Shown: positions 1-6,720, numbered from the stretch's first letter. The stretch is DNA of 15,792 nt from Labilibaculum sp041595635 (GCF_041595635.1 NZ_JBFHJW010000083.1:1-15792); one strand, 5' to 3'. Translations and numbers: made by a program. The notes: generated by a model not told the origin, from the sequence alone.

Positions 1-780
1 AATTCCAAAGTTGTAAAATTTGCCTTTAGTTCCAGCCATGGCTTCGCTGCGATAAATATTTCCATTGCTTTCGTAGCTTCCGCTGGCACGACCAAATGCT
101 TTGGCCGATTCGCTGAAACTACTTTGTGCCGATTTAAAATGTATGCTTCCGCCAAAGGCACTTCCATAGCGCAGGGAGTGTGGACCTTTTACAATTTCAA
201 CCTGATCGACCATACTCATGGGTATCTGGCTTGCAGGTGGATCCATGCGGTTTGGACAGGCTGCCGAGGCGCTAATACCGTTGTCCATGACAAGGTTCAA
301 CTGATCGTATTTAAATCCGCGAAGTACAGGATCGAAACCATAACTGCCACTTTTTCGGATACCTCCGATTAGGGCTGTCTGACTCAGGAAATCGCCAGCA
401 TCATGCGAGAGTTTATCGCTGCTTTGTACTTCCATGATATCATTTTCGGTTTTTTCTTTTGCTCGGGCAATAACAGTAGTTGGTAGCAACGAAATATAAC
501 TTTTAGGAAGGAGTAGGACTCCCGATTGAATGGCTTGAACTATTTTTTCTGAAGAAACTTCAAGCTTTCCATAGTTTATATGAGAAAGGATTAAACTTTC
601 TCCTGCTAGGTAATTGATTGAAATCATTCCTTCGGCATTGGCAGTGCCTTTCTGCTCTAAGTACATAAAGTGTGCAAAAGCAATGGGTTCCCTGTCTGCC
701 TGATCAAGCAATTGTATTGTAGTTTGTGAATGGACTTGAAAGCCTAGTAATAGGAGTCCAATGAATATTGAATTTTTCAT
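1..780 (-). CDS. TonB-dependent outer-membrane receptor, probable copper receptor (N-terminal part)
   Basis: The reading frame is open from an ATG at 780 to the left edge, giving 260 residues of a protein that must continue outside. Residues 1-19 form a signal peptide (MKNSIF, then a leucine-rich core, ending near VHSQ). Residues about 20-100 look like the short carboxypeptidase-like beta domain common in Bacteroidota receptors. From about residue 100 a TonB plug domain follows, with the plug hallmarks VLRGF near 152, DNGI at 166-169, VDQVEIVKGP near 191-200 and LRYGS near 203. The plug carries C175-P-N-R-M179 followed by DPP. In the copper receptor OprC a CxxxM pair in the plug binds copper, so I infer copper as cargo. 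The beta barrel is outside the window, so its other ligands cannot be checked. A small Cys-rich exported protein lies 113 nt upstream. A plain siderophore or vitamin receptor is less likely given the motif. Confidence 0.88.
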   Translation of the reverse strand, partial: MKNSIFIGLLLLGFQVHSQTTIQLLDQADREPIAFAHFMYLEQKGTANAEGMISINYLAGESLILSHINYGKLEVSSEKIVQAIQSGVLLLPKSYISLLPTTVIARAKEKTENDIMEVQSSDKLSHDAGDFLSQTALIGGIRKSGSYGFDPVLRGFKYDQLNLVMDNGISASAACPNRMDPPASQIPMSMVDQVEIVKGPHSLRYGSAFGGSIHFKSAQSSFSESAKAFGRASGSYESNGNIYRSEAMAGTKGKFYNFGI

Positions 781-811
781 TCTTGTATTTTTGGTTCGTA
801 ATCGCGCACAA

Positions 812-841
812 CAAAAGTGAAAAACTAAGGCATGCACCAAA
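812..841 (-). promoter_or_regulatory. Possible promoter of the TonB-dependent receptor
   Basis: On the minus strand TTTG (838-841), an 18-nt gap and CACTTTTG (812-819) resemble the Bacteroidota pattern TTTG-N19-TAnnTTTG with one mismatch in the -7 box. Transcription would start about 25 nt before the receptor ATG, so the receptor may be made independently of the small gene upstream. Confidence 0.35.
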
Positions 842-843
842 TG

Positions 844-875
844 GATCAGCATTGAGTATAAATCAGTTGCTGATC
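844..875 (-). other. Inverted repeat between the small Cys-rich gene and the receptor gene
   Basis: GATCAGCA (844-851) and TGCTGATC (868-875) form a perfect 8-bp stem with a 16-nt loop. No T run follows on the minus strand, so it is not a typical terminator. It could be an operator or an RNA processing/stability stem that sets the ratio between the two genes. Its role is unknown. Confidence 0.4.
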
Positions 876-893
876 GGATAACAAAAAAATAAC

Positions 894-1256
894 TTAGAAT
901 GATTTCGGAGGATGAAAAATTGCAGAAGAGCATCTTCTGGGAGGAAGAATACTGGTGGCAATTGAATATGTTTTTGTGATTTTTGGATGTACAGTATGTA
1001 GAAATAGGGTAGCTTGAGAAATGAAAATCTGAATTTCTTTTTCTGTTTTTACTTCATCTTTTTCATTCTGTTTACTTTGCTCGATTTGCTTTTTTAGGTG
1101 ACACTTGCCATTGCATTGCATCTTAGGCTTGTCTTTGTTGGTGCATATTGCGGAAAAAAAATCTTGATTGGCTGTAAAATTTAGACATATTAATGCGGTC
1201 TCAAAAGTTTGAAATGAGAACAGGATAAGAAGTAAGTATGCGAAATATTTCTTCAA
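894..1256 (-). CDS. Small exported Cys-rich protein, probably linked to copper uptake
   Basis: This 120-residue protein starts with a hydrophobic segment (residues 4-18) preceded by two lysines, fitting a signal peptide or an N-terminal membrane anchor. It has cysteines at 24, 38, 48, 52 and 109. The central MQCNGKCHLKKQ stretch (46-57), with C48-x3-C52-H53, looks like a soft-metal site and is followed by a charged Lys/Glu-rich linker. The C-terminus has an FHPP motif (114-117). It lies upstream of, and on the same strand as, the receptor with the OprC-like CxxxM motif, so I infer a role in copper handling at the cell envelope. I recognise the type as a recurrent uncharacterised Bacteroidota protein but can give no established function. 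Confidence 0.7.
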   Translation of the reverse strand: MKKYFAYLLLILFSFQTFETALICLNFTANQDFFSAICTNKDKPKMQCNGKCHLKKQIEQSKQNEKDEVKTEKEIQIFISQATLFLHTVHPKITKTYSIATSILPPRRCSSAIFHPPKSF

Positions 1257-1434
1257 TAGGGATTATATCTAGAGAATTATATATCCAAGATACAAAGCTT
1301 TATGTAATGTTTAATTAAAAGTAGATGGCAAAATGGAAAGAATGTATGCTCTATCATCAAAAAATTGATGTTTGATATGAGGAATGCTTTTTTGAGTGGG
1401 AGAAATCATCTGCGAGACACCTAAGCCGGATATT

Positions 1435-1466
1435 AAAAAAAGCTTACCTGAGTTTCAGATAAGCTT
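1435..1466 (-). terminator. Terminator of the selD-yedF operon
   Basis: Arms 1440-1451 and 1455-1466 pair over 12 positions with one mismatch and a 3-nt loop. On the minus strand the stem is followed by seven T (1441 down to 1435). It sits 24 nt beyond the stop codon of the yedF-like gene, as expected for an intrinsic terminator. Confidence 0.8.
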
Positions 1467-1489
1467 TCTATTTGTTTTGTAATAATCAA

Positions 1490-1831
1490 TTATAAGTTAA
1501 TTATTTTATCGGCATTGGCCTGAAGAGTAATAATATCGGGCATACTACCTACTGTACCTACCTCTATTTGATCTAGTAAATCGAAATGAGAGAGACATGT
1601 TTTGCAAGCCAACAATTGAACTCCTTTTTTGTGTAAATTTTGCAAAGCTTCCAAGGCCGGAGAATTTTTACAGATTAATTTTACACCACCATTGTAAAAA
1701 ACAATGATTTTGGGTGTTCTTCCATCGGCATCTAACAGTTTAAAGTAGTTGGTGATTAGTTGCAAACCCAACTCTTCGCTTCCTGTTCCCATTCCATTTT
1801 GGGTTACTTGAATTAATGTGTTTCTTTGCAT
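1490..1831 (-). CDS. yedF: YedF-like selenium metabolism protein, DsrE domain only
   Basis: This 113-residue protein matches the C-terminal DsrE-like domain of the sulfurtransferase-like selenium protein YedF. Supporting features are NGMGTGSEELG near the start (12-22), a beta strand with FYNGGVKL (45-52), and LLACKTCL (73-80) with two cysteines at 76 and 79. Full YedF has a TusA-like domain with a CPxP motif in front, and that domain is absent here. The start codon lies 6 nt after the selD stop, so the two genes are cotranscribed. In the family, YedF co-occurs with selD and is thought to handle selenium as a persulfide-like carrier, but its exact reaction is not established. The pairing supports the selenium assignment over a general sulfur-relay DsrE protein. 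Confidence 0.8.
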   Translation of the reverse strand: MQRNTLIQVTQNGMGTGSEELGLQLITNYFKLLDADGRTPKIIVFYNGGVKLICKNSPALEALQNLHKKGVQLLACKTCLSHFDLLDQIEVGTVGSMPDIITLQANADKIINL

Positions 1832-1837
1832 AATCTT

Positions 1838-2878
1838 TTATTTAACGCTAATGTAAGCTGCTTCTTTTGAAGTGCGTTCTATTAATTTTCCAATTGGACT
1901 TAAATCAAAACCTTCACTTTTTGCTAAGGCAACAAATTCTTCGATGTGGTTGTTTTCAACCGCTACCAAAAGTCCGCCACTTGTTTGTGGATCGCAAAGT
2001 AGACCCTTTTGTGCTTCGGTAATATCTCCAATTAAATGTCCGTAGGAAGCCCAGTTTCTTCGAGTTCCTCCAGGAGTACATCCTTGCTGAATAAGTTTTT
2101 CAACGCCATCTATTTTTGGTACTGCAGCGTATTCAATCTCAGCATTTACCTGGCTGCCTTCGCAGATTTCGCTCAAATGGCCCAACAAACCAAATCCGGT
2201 AACGTCGGTCATTGATTTGATGTATTCTTGTTCTCCAAAAGTAACACCAATTTTATTTAAAGTACACATCAAATCAACAACGAATTTATTGTTTTCGTGT
2301 GCAATTAATTTCTTTTTCTCAGCTGTAGTTAATACCCCAATTCCTAGTGGTTTTGTTAGGAAAAGAGTACAGTTTGCAGTTGCTGTATTGTTTTTCTTTA
2401 CTCGTTCGGTGGCTACAATACCATTTACCGAAAGTCCAAACACAGGATCGGAAATATCGATAGAATGCCCCCCTGCTAATTGAATTCCTGCATTTGCACA
2501 AACATCGCGAGCACCTTCCACTACCTTTTGTGCAAGGTCGGTAGATAGTTTTTCCAAAGGCCAGGCCAAAATGGCCAAAGCCATAATTGGTTTGCCTCCC
2601 ATGGCGTATATATCGCTGATGGCATTGGTTGCGGCAATTCGTCCAAAATCGTATGGATCATCGACAATAGGAGTGAAAAAATCGGTGGTGCTAATTAAAG
2701 CCTGTCCATTGCCCATATCGTAAACTGCAGCATCATCCTTTGTGTCGTTTCCAACCAACATTCTTGGGTTGGGAATGGCAGGACTACTGCTCTTTAAGAT
2801 ACATTCTAAATCTTTGGGTGATATTTTGCAACCACATCCTGCACCAGGACTAAATTGGGTTAATTTTTTTGTTTCCAT
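1838..2878 (-). CDS. selD: Selenide, water dikinase (selenophosphate synthetase)
   Basis: SelD makes selenophosphate from selenide and ATP in the cytoplasm, the selenium donor for selenocysteine tRNA, 2-selenouridine tRNA and selenium cofactors. The 346-residue length is normal. The N-terminal GAGCGCKISP loop holds C15 and K18, which align with the catalytic Cys17 and Lys20 of the E. coli enzyme. Nucleotide and magnesium motifs follow: NDTKDDAAVYD (44-54), STTDFF (63-68), ATNAISDIYAMGGKP (83-97) and AGGHSID. The C-terminal DVTGFGLLGHLSE and LCDPQTSGGLL motifs are intact. The active position is Cys, not selenocysteine. It is the first gene of a two-gene operon with the yedF-like gene. The users of selenophosphate (selA, selB, selU) are not in the window. 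Confidence 0.97.
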   Translation of the reverse strand: METKKLTQFSPGAGCGCKISPKDLECILKSSSPAIPNPRMLVGNDTKDDAAVYDMGNGQALISTTDFFTPIVDDPYDFGRIAATNAISDIYAMGGKPIMALAILAWPLEKLSTDLAQKVVEGARDVCANAGIQLAGGHSIDISDPVFGLSVNGIVATERVKKNNTATANCTLFLTKPLGIGVLTTAEKKKLIAHENNKFVVDLMCTLNKIGVTFGEQEYIKSMTDVTGFGLLGHLSEICEGSQVNAEIEYAAVPKIDGVEKLIQQGCTPGGTRRNWASYGHLIGDITEAQKGLLCDPQTSGGLLVAVENNHIEEFVALAKSEGFDLSPIGKLIERTSKEAAYISVK

Positions 2879-2904
2879 ATTGTTTTTACTCTTTTAAAAC
2901 GGTG

Positions 2905-2912
2905 CAAAGATA
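2905..2912 (-). promoter_or_regulatory. Probable -7 box of the selD promoter
   Basis: On the minus strand TATCTTTG matches TAnnTTTG exactly and lies 26 nt before the selD ATG. I see no good TTTG -33 element at the usual distance, so the promoter is only half supported. Confidence 0.5.
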
Positions 2913-3093
2913 TTATTTTTTATGCTTTCATATTCTTATTTTTTTGATTTTATTGTTAAAAATATAATCATATTGGGATGATGCTTCGTGTTTTTTTGCC
3001 TGGTGGATTTGATAAATTTGCGAGATTGAATTTGGAATAATTTTGATTTTAGTACACAATAGGGATTGTCATATTTTCCCGATTATATTTACT

Positions 3094-3123
3094 ATTGAGA
3101 TCAGCGAATAATTGTTAATTTTG
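3094..3123 (+). promoter_or_regulatory. Probable promoter of the histidine phosphatase lipoprotein gene
   Basis: ATTG (3094-3097), an 18-nt gap and TAATTTTG (3116-3123) fit the Bacteroidota promoter pattern with one mismatch in the -33 part. Transcription would begin near 3130, about 20 nt before the TTG start codon, which supports that start. Confidence 0.45.
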
Positions 3124-3150
3124 ATTTTGTAACATTCAAAAATCCAAAAC

Positions 3151-3927
3151 TTGATCGTAAATCATACTACTATAAAAACAATCCTAATAGGGATTGTCGT
3201 ATTCTCTCTTTGGGGATGTTCTGCTCAAAGTCATTTGTCAAGTGAAAAAGACTTGAAAGGATGGTCTTTAAATATGGAATGTGGAACTTTTACATGCATC
3301 ACAGAGGTAGATTCAGCTCTTCAAGCGGATTTGGCACAGCGGGGGAAAAAAATGCTACAGATCTATCTGATTCGGCATGCAAAACCCAATGTGAAAAAGA
3401 ATTTTTTGTATTCTGCCGATGAGGCGCAGCAGTATGTTTTCAATTACAATTCGGCAACCATTGTTCCTTTCGATTCGAAATTAGTGACTGTAAGGCTTCA
3501 AAAACAACATAATATTTATTGTTCTAGTTTGCCTCGATCCCAAGAAACAGCATTGGAGATTTTTGGGGATCAGTTCCCCATTGTATGCGATTCTATTTTT
3601 CGAGAGTTTGAAATTCGCATGGTAGATGCCACGAGTTTTTTAAAATTACCTTTGCCTTTTTGGCAAGCATTTAGTCGTGGAAGTTGGCTTCTGGGTTTCA
3701 ATCACCGAGGAATCGAGAGTCATAAAGAAGCCAAACAGCGCGCTATGCAAGCAGCCGAAAATTTGAGAAAAGTAGCCGAAGAAGAGGGAACGGCTATTTT
3801 AGTGGCTCATGGAATGCTCAATGGTGCCATCAAATCGGAATTGGAAAAACAAGATTGGAAGCCGATTCAAAAACAAGGACATCTTCATCTTGGCGCTACC
3901 ATTCTTGTTAAAATTGTGGATTTGTAA
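3151..3927 (+). CDS. Lipoprotein of the histidine phosphatase superfamily
   Basis: This 258-residue protein has a lipoprotein signal: a hydrophobic stretch (11-21) ending in a lipobox-like SLWGC with C23 as the lipidation site, so it should be anchored in the envelope facing the periplasm. The phosphatase domain starts near 68, with LIRHAK (R75, H76 nucleophile), SSLPRSQETA (R129), an acidic FREFE stretch (150-154) and VAHGMLNGA (H220). These match the phosphoglycerate mutase-like RHG phosphatase core. The substrate cannot be read from sequence. The start is TTG: an in-frame stop at 3130-3132 excludes an upstream ATG, and the first internal ATG (residue 42) would remove the signal. The gene ends 10 nt from the convergent O-methyltransferase gene with no hairpin between. 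Confidence 0.85.
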   Translation: MIVNHTTIKTILIGIVVFSLWGCSAQSHLSSEKDLKGWSLNMECGTFTCITEVDSALQADLAQRGKKMLQIYLIRHAKPNVKKNFLYSADEAQQYVFNYNSATIVPFDSKLVTVRLQKQHNIYCSSLPRSQETALEIFGDQFPIVCDSIFREFEIRMVDATSFLKLPLPFWQAFSRGSWLLGFNHRGIESHKEAKQRAMQAAENLRKVAEEEGTAILVAHGMLNGAIKSELEKQDWKPIQKQGHLHLGATILVKIVDL

Positions 3928-3937
3928 AATCGACTGT

Positions 3938-4579
3938 TTATTTTTTTCTGATCATCATTAAGCCATGACGAATGGGTAGAAGTAAATTCTCCACCTGTTC
4001 ATTTTTATGAATAAATTCGTTGAATGCTATTATTCCCTGAGTTTGTTTGTCTTTACTTTCTACTTCACCTACCACTTTTCCGTCCCACAAAACATCGTCG
4101 GCCAATATGAATCCTCCTTGTTTTACTTTGGGGAAAATAGCTTCGAAATATTCAATGTATTGACGTTTGTCGGCATCAATAAAAACCAAATCGAACTTTT
4201 CGTTGATCTGGGGGATGATGTCCAAAGCATCTCCAATGTGAAACTGAATCCGATTTTCGAATCCCGATCTTTTGATGAATTTTCGGGTAAATTGCTCTAG
4301 TTCATCATTGCAGTCGATGGTGTGAATTACGCACTTGTCATCACTTCCCATGGCCATGCTTATGGCAGAGTAACCCGTGTAAGTTCCTATTTCCAAAATC
4401 CGTAAAGGACGGATCATTTGGCAAGTCATTTTTAAAAATTTCCCCTGTAAATGACCCGAAAGCATTCTTGGGCGCAGCATTTTCACATGCGTTTCGCGGG
4501 TGAGATCTTGTAAAACGGATTCTTCTGTTTCGGTATGATTTAGGATATAATCCTCAAGTTCTTTAGTAACTTCTATCAT
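3938..4579 (-). CDS. SAM-dependent O-methyltransferase (catechol/caffeoyl-CoA type family)
   Basis: The 213-residue length fits bacterial members of this O-methyltransferase family. The SAM-binding motif I is LEIGTYTGYSAIS (62-74). The acidic residue closing the next strand is in HTIDCND (86-92). FDLVFIDADKRQYIEYFE (129-146) contains D135, the usual first metal ligand, and ILADDVLWDG (158-167) supplies D161/D162, where many relatives have Asp-Asn. The family methylates catechol-like hydroxyls with a divalent metal, but the natural substrate in Bacteroidota is unknown. The gene starts 2 nt after the stop of the M16 peptidase, so they form one operon and are probably translationally coupled. 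Confidence 0.9.
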   Translation of the reverse strand: MIEVTKELEDYILNHTETEESVLQDLTRETHVKMLRPRMLSGHLQGKFLKMTCQMIRPLRILEIGTYTGYSAISMAMGSDDKCVIHTIDCNDELEQFTRKFIKRSGFENRIQFHIGDALDIIPQINEKFDLVFIDADKRQYIEYFEAIFPKVKQGGFILADDVLWDGKVVGEVESKDKQTQGIIAFNEFIHKNEQVENLLLPIRHGLMMIRKK

Positions 4580-4581
4580 GT

Positions 4582-5802
4582 TTATTTGTACATCAAAGTG
4601 CTTAGCAAATCTTTATTTAAAATTTCGTTGGCTACCTCGAGCAACTGTTCGGCACTAATGCCTTCCACTTTTTGGTAGAGCTCCTCCAGTGAGTCGATGC
4701 GGTTGTAGAGTAAGAAACTCTTGCCAAGACTAAGCATTAAATTTTCGTTGTTTTCCGATGAAATTGCAATTTGACCAATCATCTGATTTTTAGCTCTTCG
4801 TAACTGACCGATCCCTAATTTATTGGTACATAGTAAGTCCATTTCTTTATGGATTAAACTCAGGCATTTATCTAAATAGCCTTTATCGGTACCAAAATAG
4901 ATGCTAAACACACCGGTGTCGACATAAGGAGTGTAATTTGCTTCAATATTGTAAGCTAAACCATGTCGTTCGCGCAGGCTTAAATTCAAACGGGAATTCA
5001 TACCCGGGCCTCCCAAAATATTGGTAAGCAGCGATAAGGGAACTCGTTTCTCGTCATTTAAATCGTAGGCCATATTTCCCATTACACAATGCCTTTGGTA
5101 GGTCTTTTTGACCATAGTTTGCGTGCGAGCTTCGTAGGAGTTTGGTTTTGTTCTTTTGCTTGTGCGGATATTCTCTGGAATGGCTCCAAAGAATTTTTCA
5201 ACCATCTTCACCAATTTTTTAAAATCGATGTTTCCAACCGAACTAATTACTATTTGATCGGTGTGGTAATTGTTTTTTATGAAGTTAAGAATATCATCAC
5301 GTTTGAATTTCTTTACGTGTTTTGGGGTTCCCAAAATATTTCGTCCAATGGGGTCATCTTTAAAAATCAATTCTTCAAAATCATCGAAAATCAACTCCGA
5401 AGGAGAGTCTTTGTAGGAATTGATCTCGTCAAGAATCACTTCCTTTTCCTTTTCCAGCTCCTTTTCAGGGAAAATAGAGTTAAAAGCAATGTCGCTGATG
5501 AGTTCCAATGCTCTTTTGTAGTCTTTATTTAAAAAAGTGGTGTAGATACAGGTTTCTTCCTTGGTAGTGTAGGCATTTAATTCACCTCCTACATCTTCCA
5601 TTCTACTTAGGATATGATATGCTTTGCGTTTTGTTGTTCCTTTAAATACAACATGCTCTATGTAGTGAGCAATTCCCCATTCCTCTTTTTTTTCATCACG
5701 TGAGCCAGTATTTAAAATAATTCCACAATGTGCAACATTTGCATTCACTGCATGATGAATTAAGCGGATACCATTTGATAATGTGTGAGTTTCGAATATC
5801 AT
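4582..5802 (-). CDS. M16 family zinc metallopeptidase (processing peptidase-like)
   Basis: This 406-residue protein has the inverted zinc motif HYIEH (H46, E49, H50) in WGIAHYIEHVVFKGT, and the third ligand E126 in VILDEI, exactly 76 residues after H50 as in the M16 family. The C-terminal half has GGPGMNSRLNLSLRERHGLAYNI-type features, including the R and Y residues of the non-catalytic-half fold. No signal peptide is visible, so it is probably cytoplasmic. Family members of this size (YmxG/PqqF-like) clear peptides or process precursors, and the target here is unknown. It is the first gene of an operon with the O-methyltransferase. Confidence 0.93.
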   Translation of the reverse strand: MIFETHTLSNGIRLIHHAVNANVAHCGIILNTGSRDEKKEEWGIAHYIEHVVFKGTTKRKAYHILSRMEDVGGELNAYTTKEETCIYTTFLNKDYKRALELISDIAFNSIFPEKELEKEKEVILDEINSYKDSPSELIFDDFEELIFKDDPIGRNILGTPKHVKKFKRDDILNFIKNNYHTDQIVISSVGNIDFKKLVKMVEKFFGAIPENIRTSKRTKPNSYEARTQTMVKKTYQRHCVMGNMAYDLNDEKRVPLSLLTNILGGPGMNSRLNLSLRERHGLAYNIEANYTPYVDTGVFSIYFGTDKGYLDKCLSLIHKEMDLLCTNKLGIGQLRRAKNQMIGQIAISSENNENLMLSLGKSFLLYNRIDSLEELYQKVEGISAEQLLEVANEILNKDLLSTLMYK

Positions 5803-5821
5803 ATATTAATTTATTAGGCTG

Positions 5822-5853
5822 CAAAGGTAGTAAGAAGTTTAGATTCCGATAAA
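5822..5853 (-). promoter_or_regulatory. Promoter of the M16 peptidase-methyltransferase operon
   Basis: On the minus strand TTTA (5850-5853), a 20-nt gap and TACCTTTG (5822-5829) match the Bacteroidota pattern with one change in the -33 part. Transcription would start about 10-15 nt before the peptidase ATG at 5802. Confidence 0.55.
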
Positions 5854-5879
5854 ATTCCTTTCTAATTTTATTGAATTTA

Positions 5880-5910
5880 TTTGGTGATTTTATTTTTTTG
5901 CGTACTTTTG
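5880..5910 (+). promoter_or_regulatory. Promoter of the first two tRNA-Phe genes
   Basis: TTTG (5880-5883), exactly 19 nt, then TACTTTTG (5903-5910) is a perfect match to the Bacteroidota housekeeping promoter TTTG-N19-TAnnTTTG. The start point would lie about 10 nt before the first mature tRNA end at 5929. Confidence 0.75.
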
Positions 5911-5928
5911 CATCGCTCAAGTAAAGAG

Positions 5929-6001
5929 GGTACCATAGCTCAGTTGGTAGAGCAATGGACTGAAAATCCATGTGTCCCTGGTTCGATTCCAGGTGGTACC
6001 A
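5929..6001 (+). tRNA. tRNA-Phe (anticodon GAA), copy 1
   Basis: The gene is 73 nt. The acceptor arms GGTACCA/TGGTACC pair over 7 bp and the discriminator is A at 6001. The anticodon stem ATGGA/TCCAT holds loop CTGAAAA with anticodon GAA at its centre. The T arm is CCTGG-TTCGATT-CCAGG. The 3' CCA is not encoded and must be added after transcription. The sequence is identical to the two copies downstream. Confidence 0.97.
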
Positions 6002-6034
6002 CAATCTTTTTCTTCGAGTAACAAAATACCAAGG

Positions 6035-6107
6035 GGTACCATAGCTCAGTTGGTAGAGCAATGGACTGAAAATCCATGTGTCCCTGGTTCGATTCCAGGT
6101 GGTACCA
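6035..6107 (+). tRNA. tRNA-Phe (anticodon GAA), copy 2
   Basis: Identical to copy 1 over all 73 nt and only 33 nt downstream, so the pair is probably one transcript that is processed. The 3' CCA is not encoded. A hairpin terminator follows directly. Confidence 0.97.
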
Positions 6108-6109
6108 CA

Positions 6110-6146
6110 AATAGGAAAAGATTTAATATCTCTTCCTATTTTTTTT
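6110..6146 (+). terminator. Terminator of the tRNA-Phe pair
   Basis: Arms 6110-6122 and 6128-6140 pair at 12 of 13 positions around a 5-nt loop, followed by a run of T to 6146. It begins 3 nt after the second tRNA. Confidence 0.8.
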
Positions 6147-6334
6147 GTGCATAAATTAGTAGTTTCATTTACATCTGGGATCAAGGCGAAAAGTTGTGGG
6201 GAATAATTTGCACTTATTACAATTGAATTTTTTCGAAAATAAAACCTAGAATGATTCTAAATAAATTTGTGAAAAAATTGATACTTAATTAGATTGGTAT
6301 TTGTAATCACTATCTTTTGTTTCTTGTTGCTTTG

Positions 6335-6369
6335 TTTGTTTAGTAGATCTAATTTTTTTTCTACATTTG
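6335..6369 (+). promoter_or_regulatory. Promoter of the third tRNA-Phe gene
   Basis: TACATTTG (6362-6369) matches the -7 consensus and lies 16 nt before the tRNA. The nearest TTTG (6335-6338) is 23 nt upstream, longer than the usual 19-20, so only the -7 box is secure. The rest of the 6147-6385 gap holds no gene I can support. Confidence 0.5.
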
Positions 6370-6385
6370 TAGCACCAAAACAGAG

Positions 6386-6458
6386 GGTACCATAGCTCAG
6401 TTGGTAGAGCAATGGACTGAAAATCCATGTGTCCCTGGTTCGATTCCAGGTGGTACCA
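6386..6458 (+). tRNA. tRNA-Phe (anticodon GAA), copy 3
   Basis: All 73 nt are the same as copies 1 and 2, with anticodon GAA and discriminator A at 6458. The two bases after it are CC but CCA is not completed (ACCCAA). It is separated from copy 2 by about 280 nt containing a terminator and its own promoter, so it is a separate transcription unit. Confidence 0.97.
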
Positions 6459-6461
6459 CCC

Positions 6462-6490
6462 AAAAGCCGATCATTTGATCGGCTTTTTTT
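6462..6490 (+). terminator. Terminator of the third tRNA-Phe gene
   Basis: Arms 6462-6473 and 6476-6487 form a perfect 12-bp stem with GC-rich core GCCGATCA/TGATCGGC, and the T run extends to 6490. It lies 3 nt after the tRNA. Confidence 0.92.
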
Positions 6491-6662
6491 ATGGATAAAT
6501 ATTAGCCTTTAGTTAAAGTTGTCAGTTATTATATAAGGGTCGTTTGGCTTAGTTGATTTTTAGAAATGTTAAAGATTTAAAAAATGGCTAACTACAAACG
6601 TTTTCATTTTAAAATAAAGAAATTCAAGTCTCTATGTATTTTTTTTATTTGAATTAATAGGA

Positions 6663-6670
6663 TATTTTTG
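6663..6670 (+). promoter_or_regulatory. Probable -7 box of the gpmI promoter
   Basis: TATTTTTG matches TAnnTTTG and lies 50 nt before the gpmI ATG. No TTTG occurs at the usual -33 distance, only a run of T. The 6491-6662 stretch upstream holds nothing else I can name. Confidence 0.45.
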
Positions 6671-6720
6671 TAGGACTTTAGATGAGATGGTAAAAAATTT
6701 AAGATATAAAATACTTAAAA

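Noticed and set aside
124..372. 82-codon plus-strand reading frame
   Set aside because: It lies opposite the TonB-dependent receptor, whose minus-strand frame shows clear plug-domain motifs; the plus-strand translation has no family features.
1352..1377. Nested short inverted repeats (CATCAA/TTGATG within TATCA/TGATA) upstream of the Cys-rich gene
   Set aside because: They are very short, in AT-rich DNA, and about 100 nt from the start codon with no adjacent promoter, so an operator role is unsupported.
1838..2878. SelD as a selenoprotein
   Set aside because: The active-site codon is a normal Cys and the frame has no internal TGA, so no recoding is needed.
6247..6259. Perfect 13-nt palindrome TAGAATGATTCTA between tRNA copies
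   Set aside because: It is short, AT-rich, occurs once, and does not abut a promoter, so chance is a sufficient explanation.
5929..6458. tRNA cluster as the attachment site of an integrated element
   Set aside because: No integrase, no partial tRNA 3' end repeat and no mobile gene occurs nearby; the intervening DNA is only promoters and terminators.
5696..6463. Minus-strand frames across the tRNA cluster, with a repeated WNRTRDTWIFSPLLYQLSYG-type peptide
   Set aside because: These are antisense translations of the identical tRNA-Phe genes, so the protein repeat is an artefact of the repeated RNA sequence.
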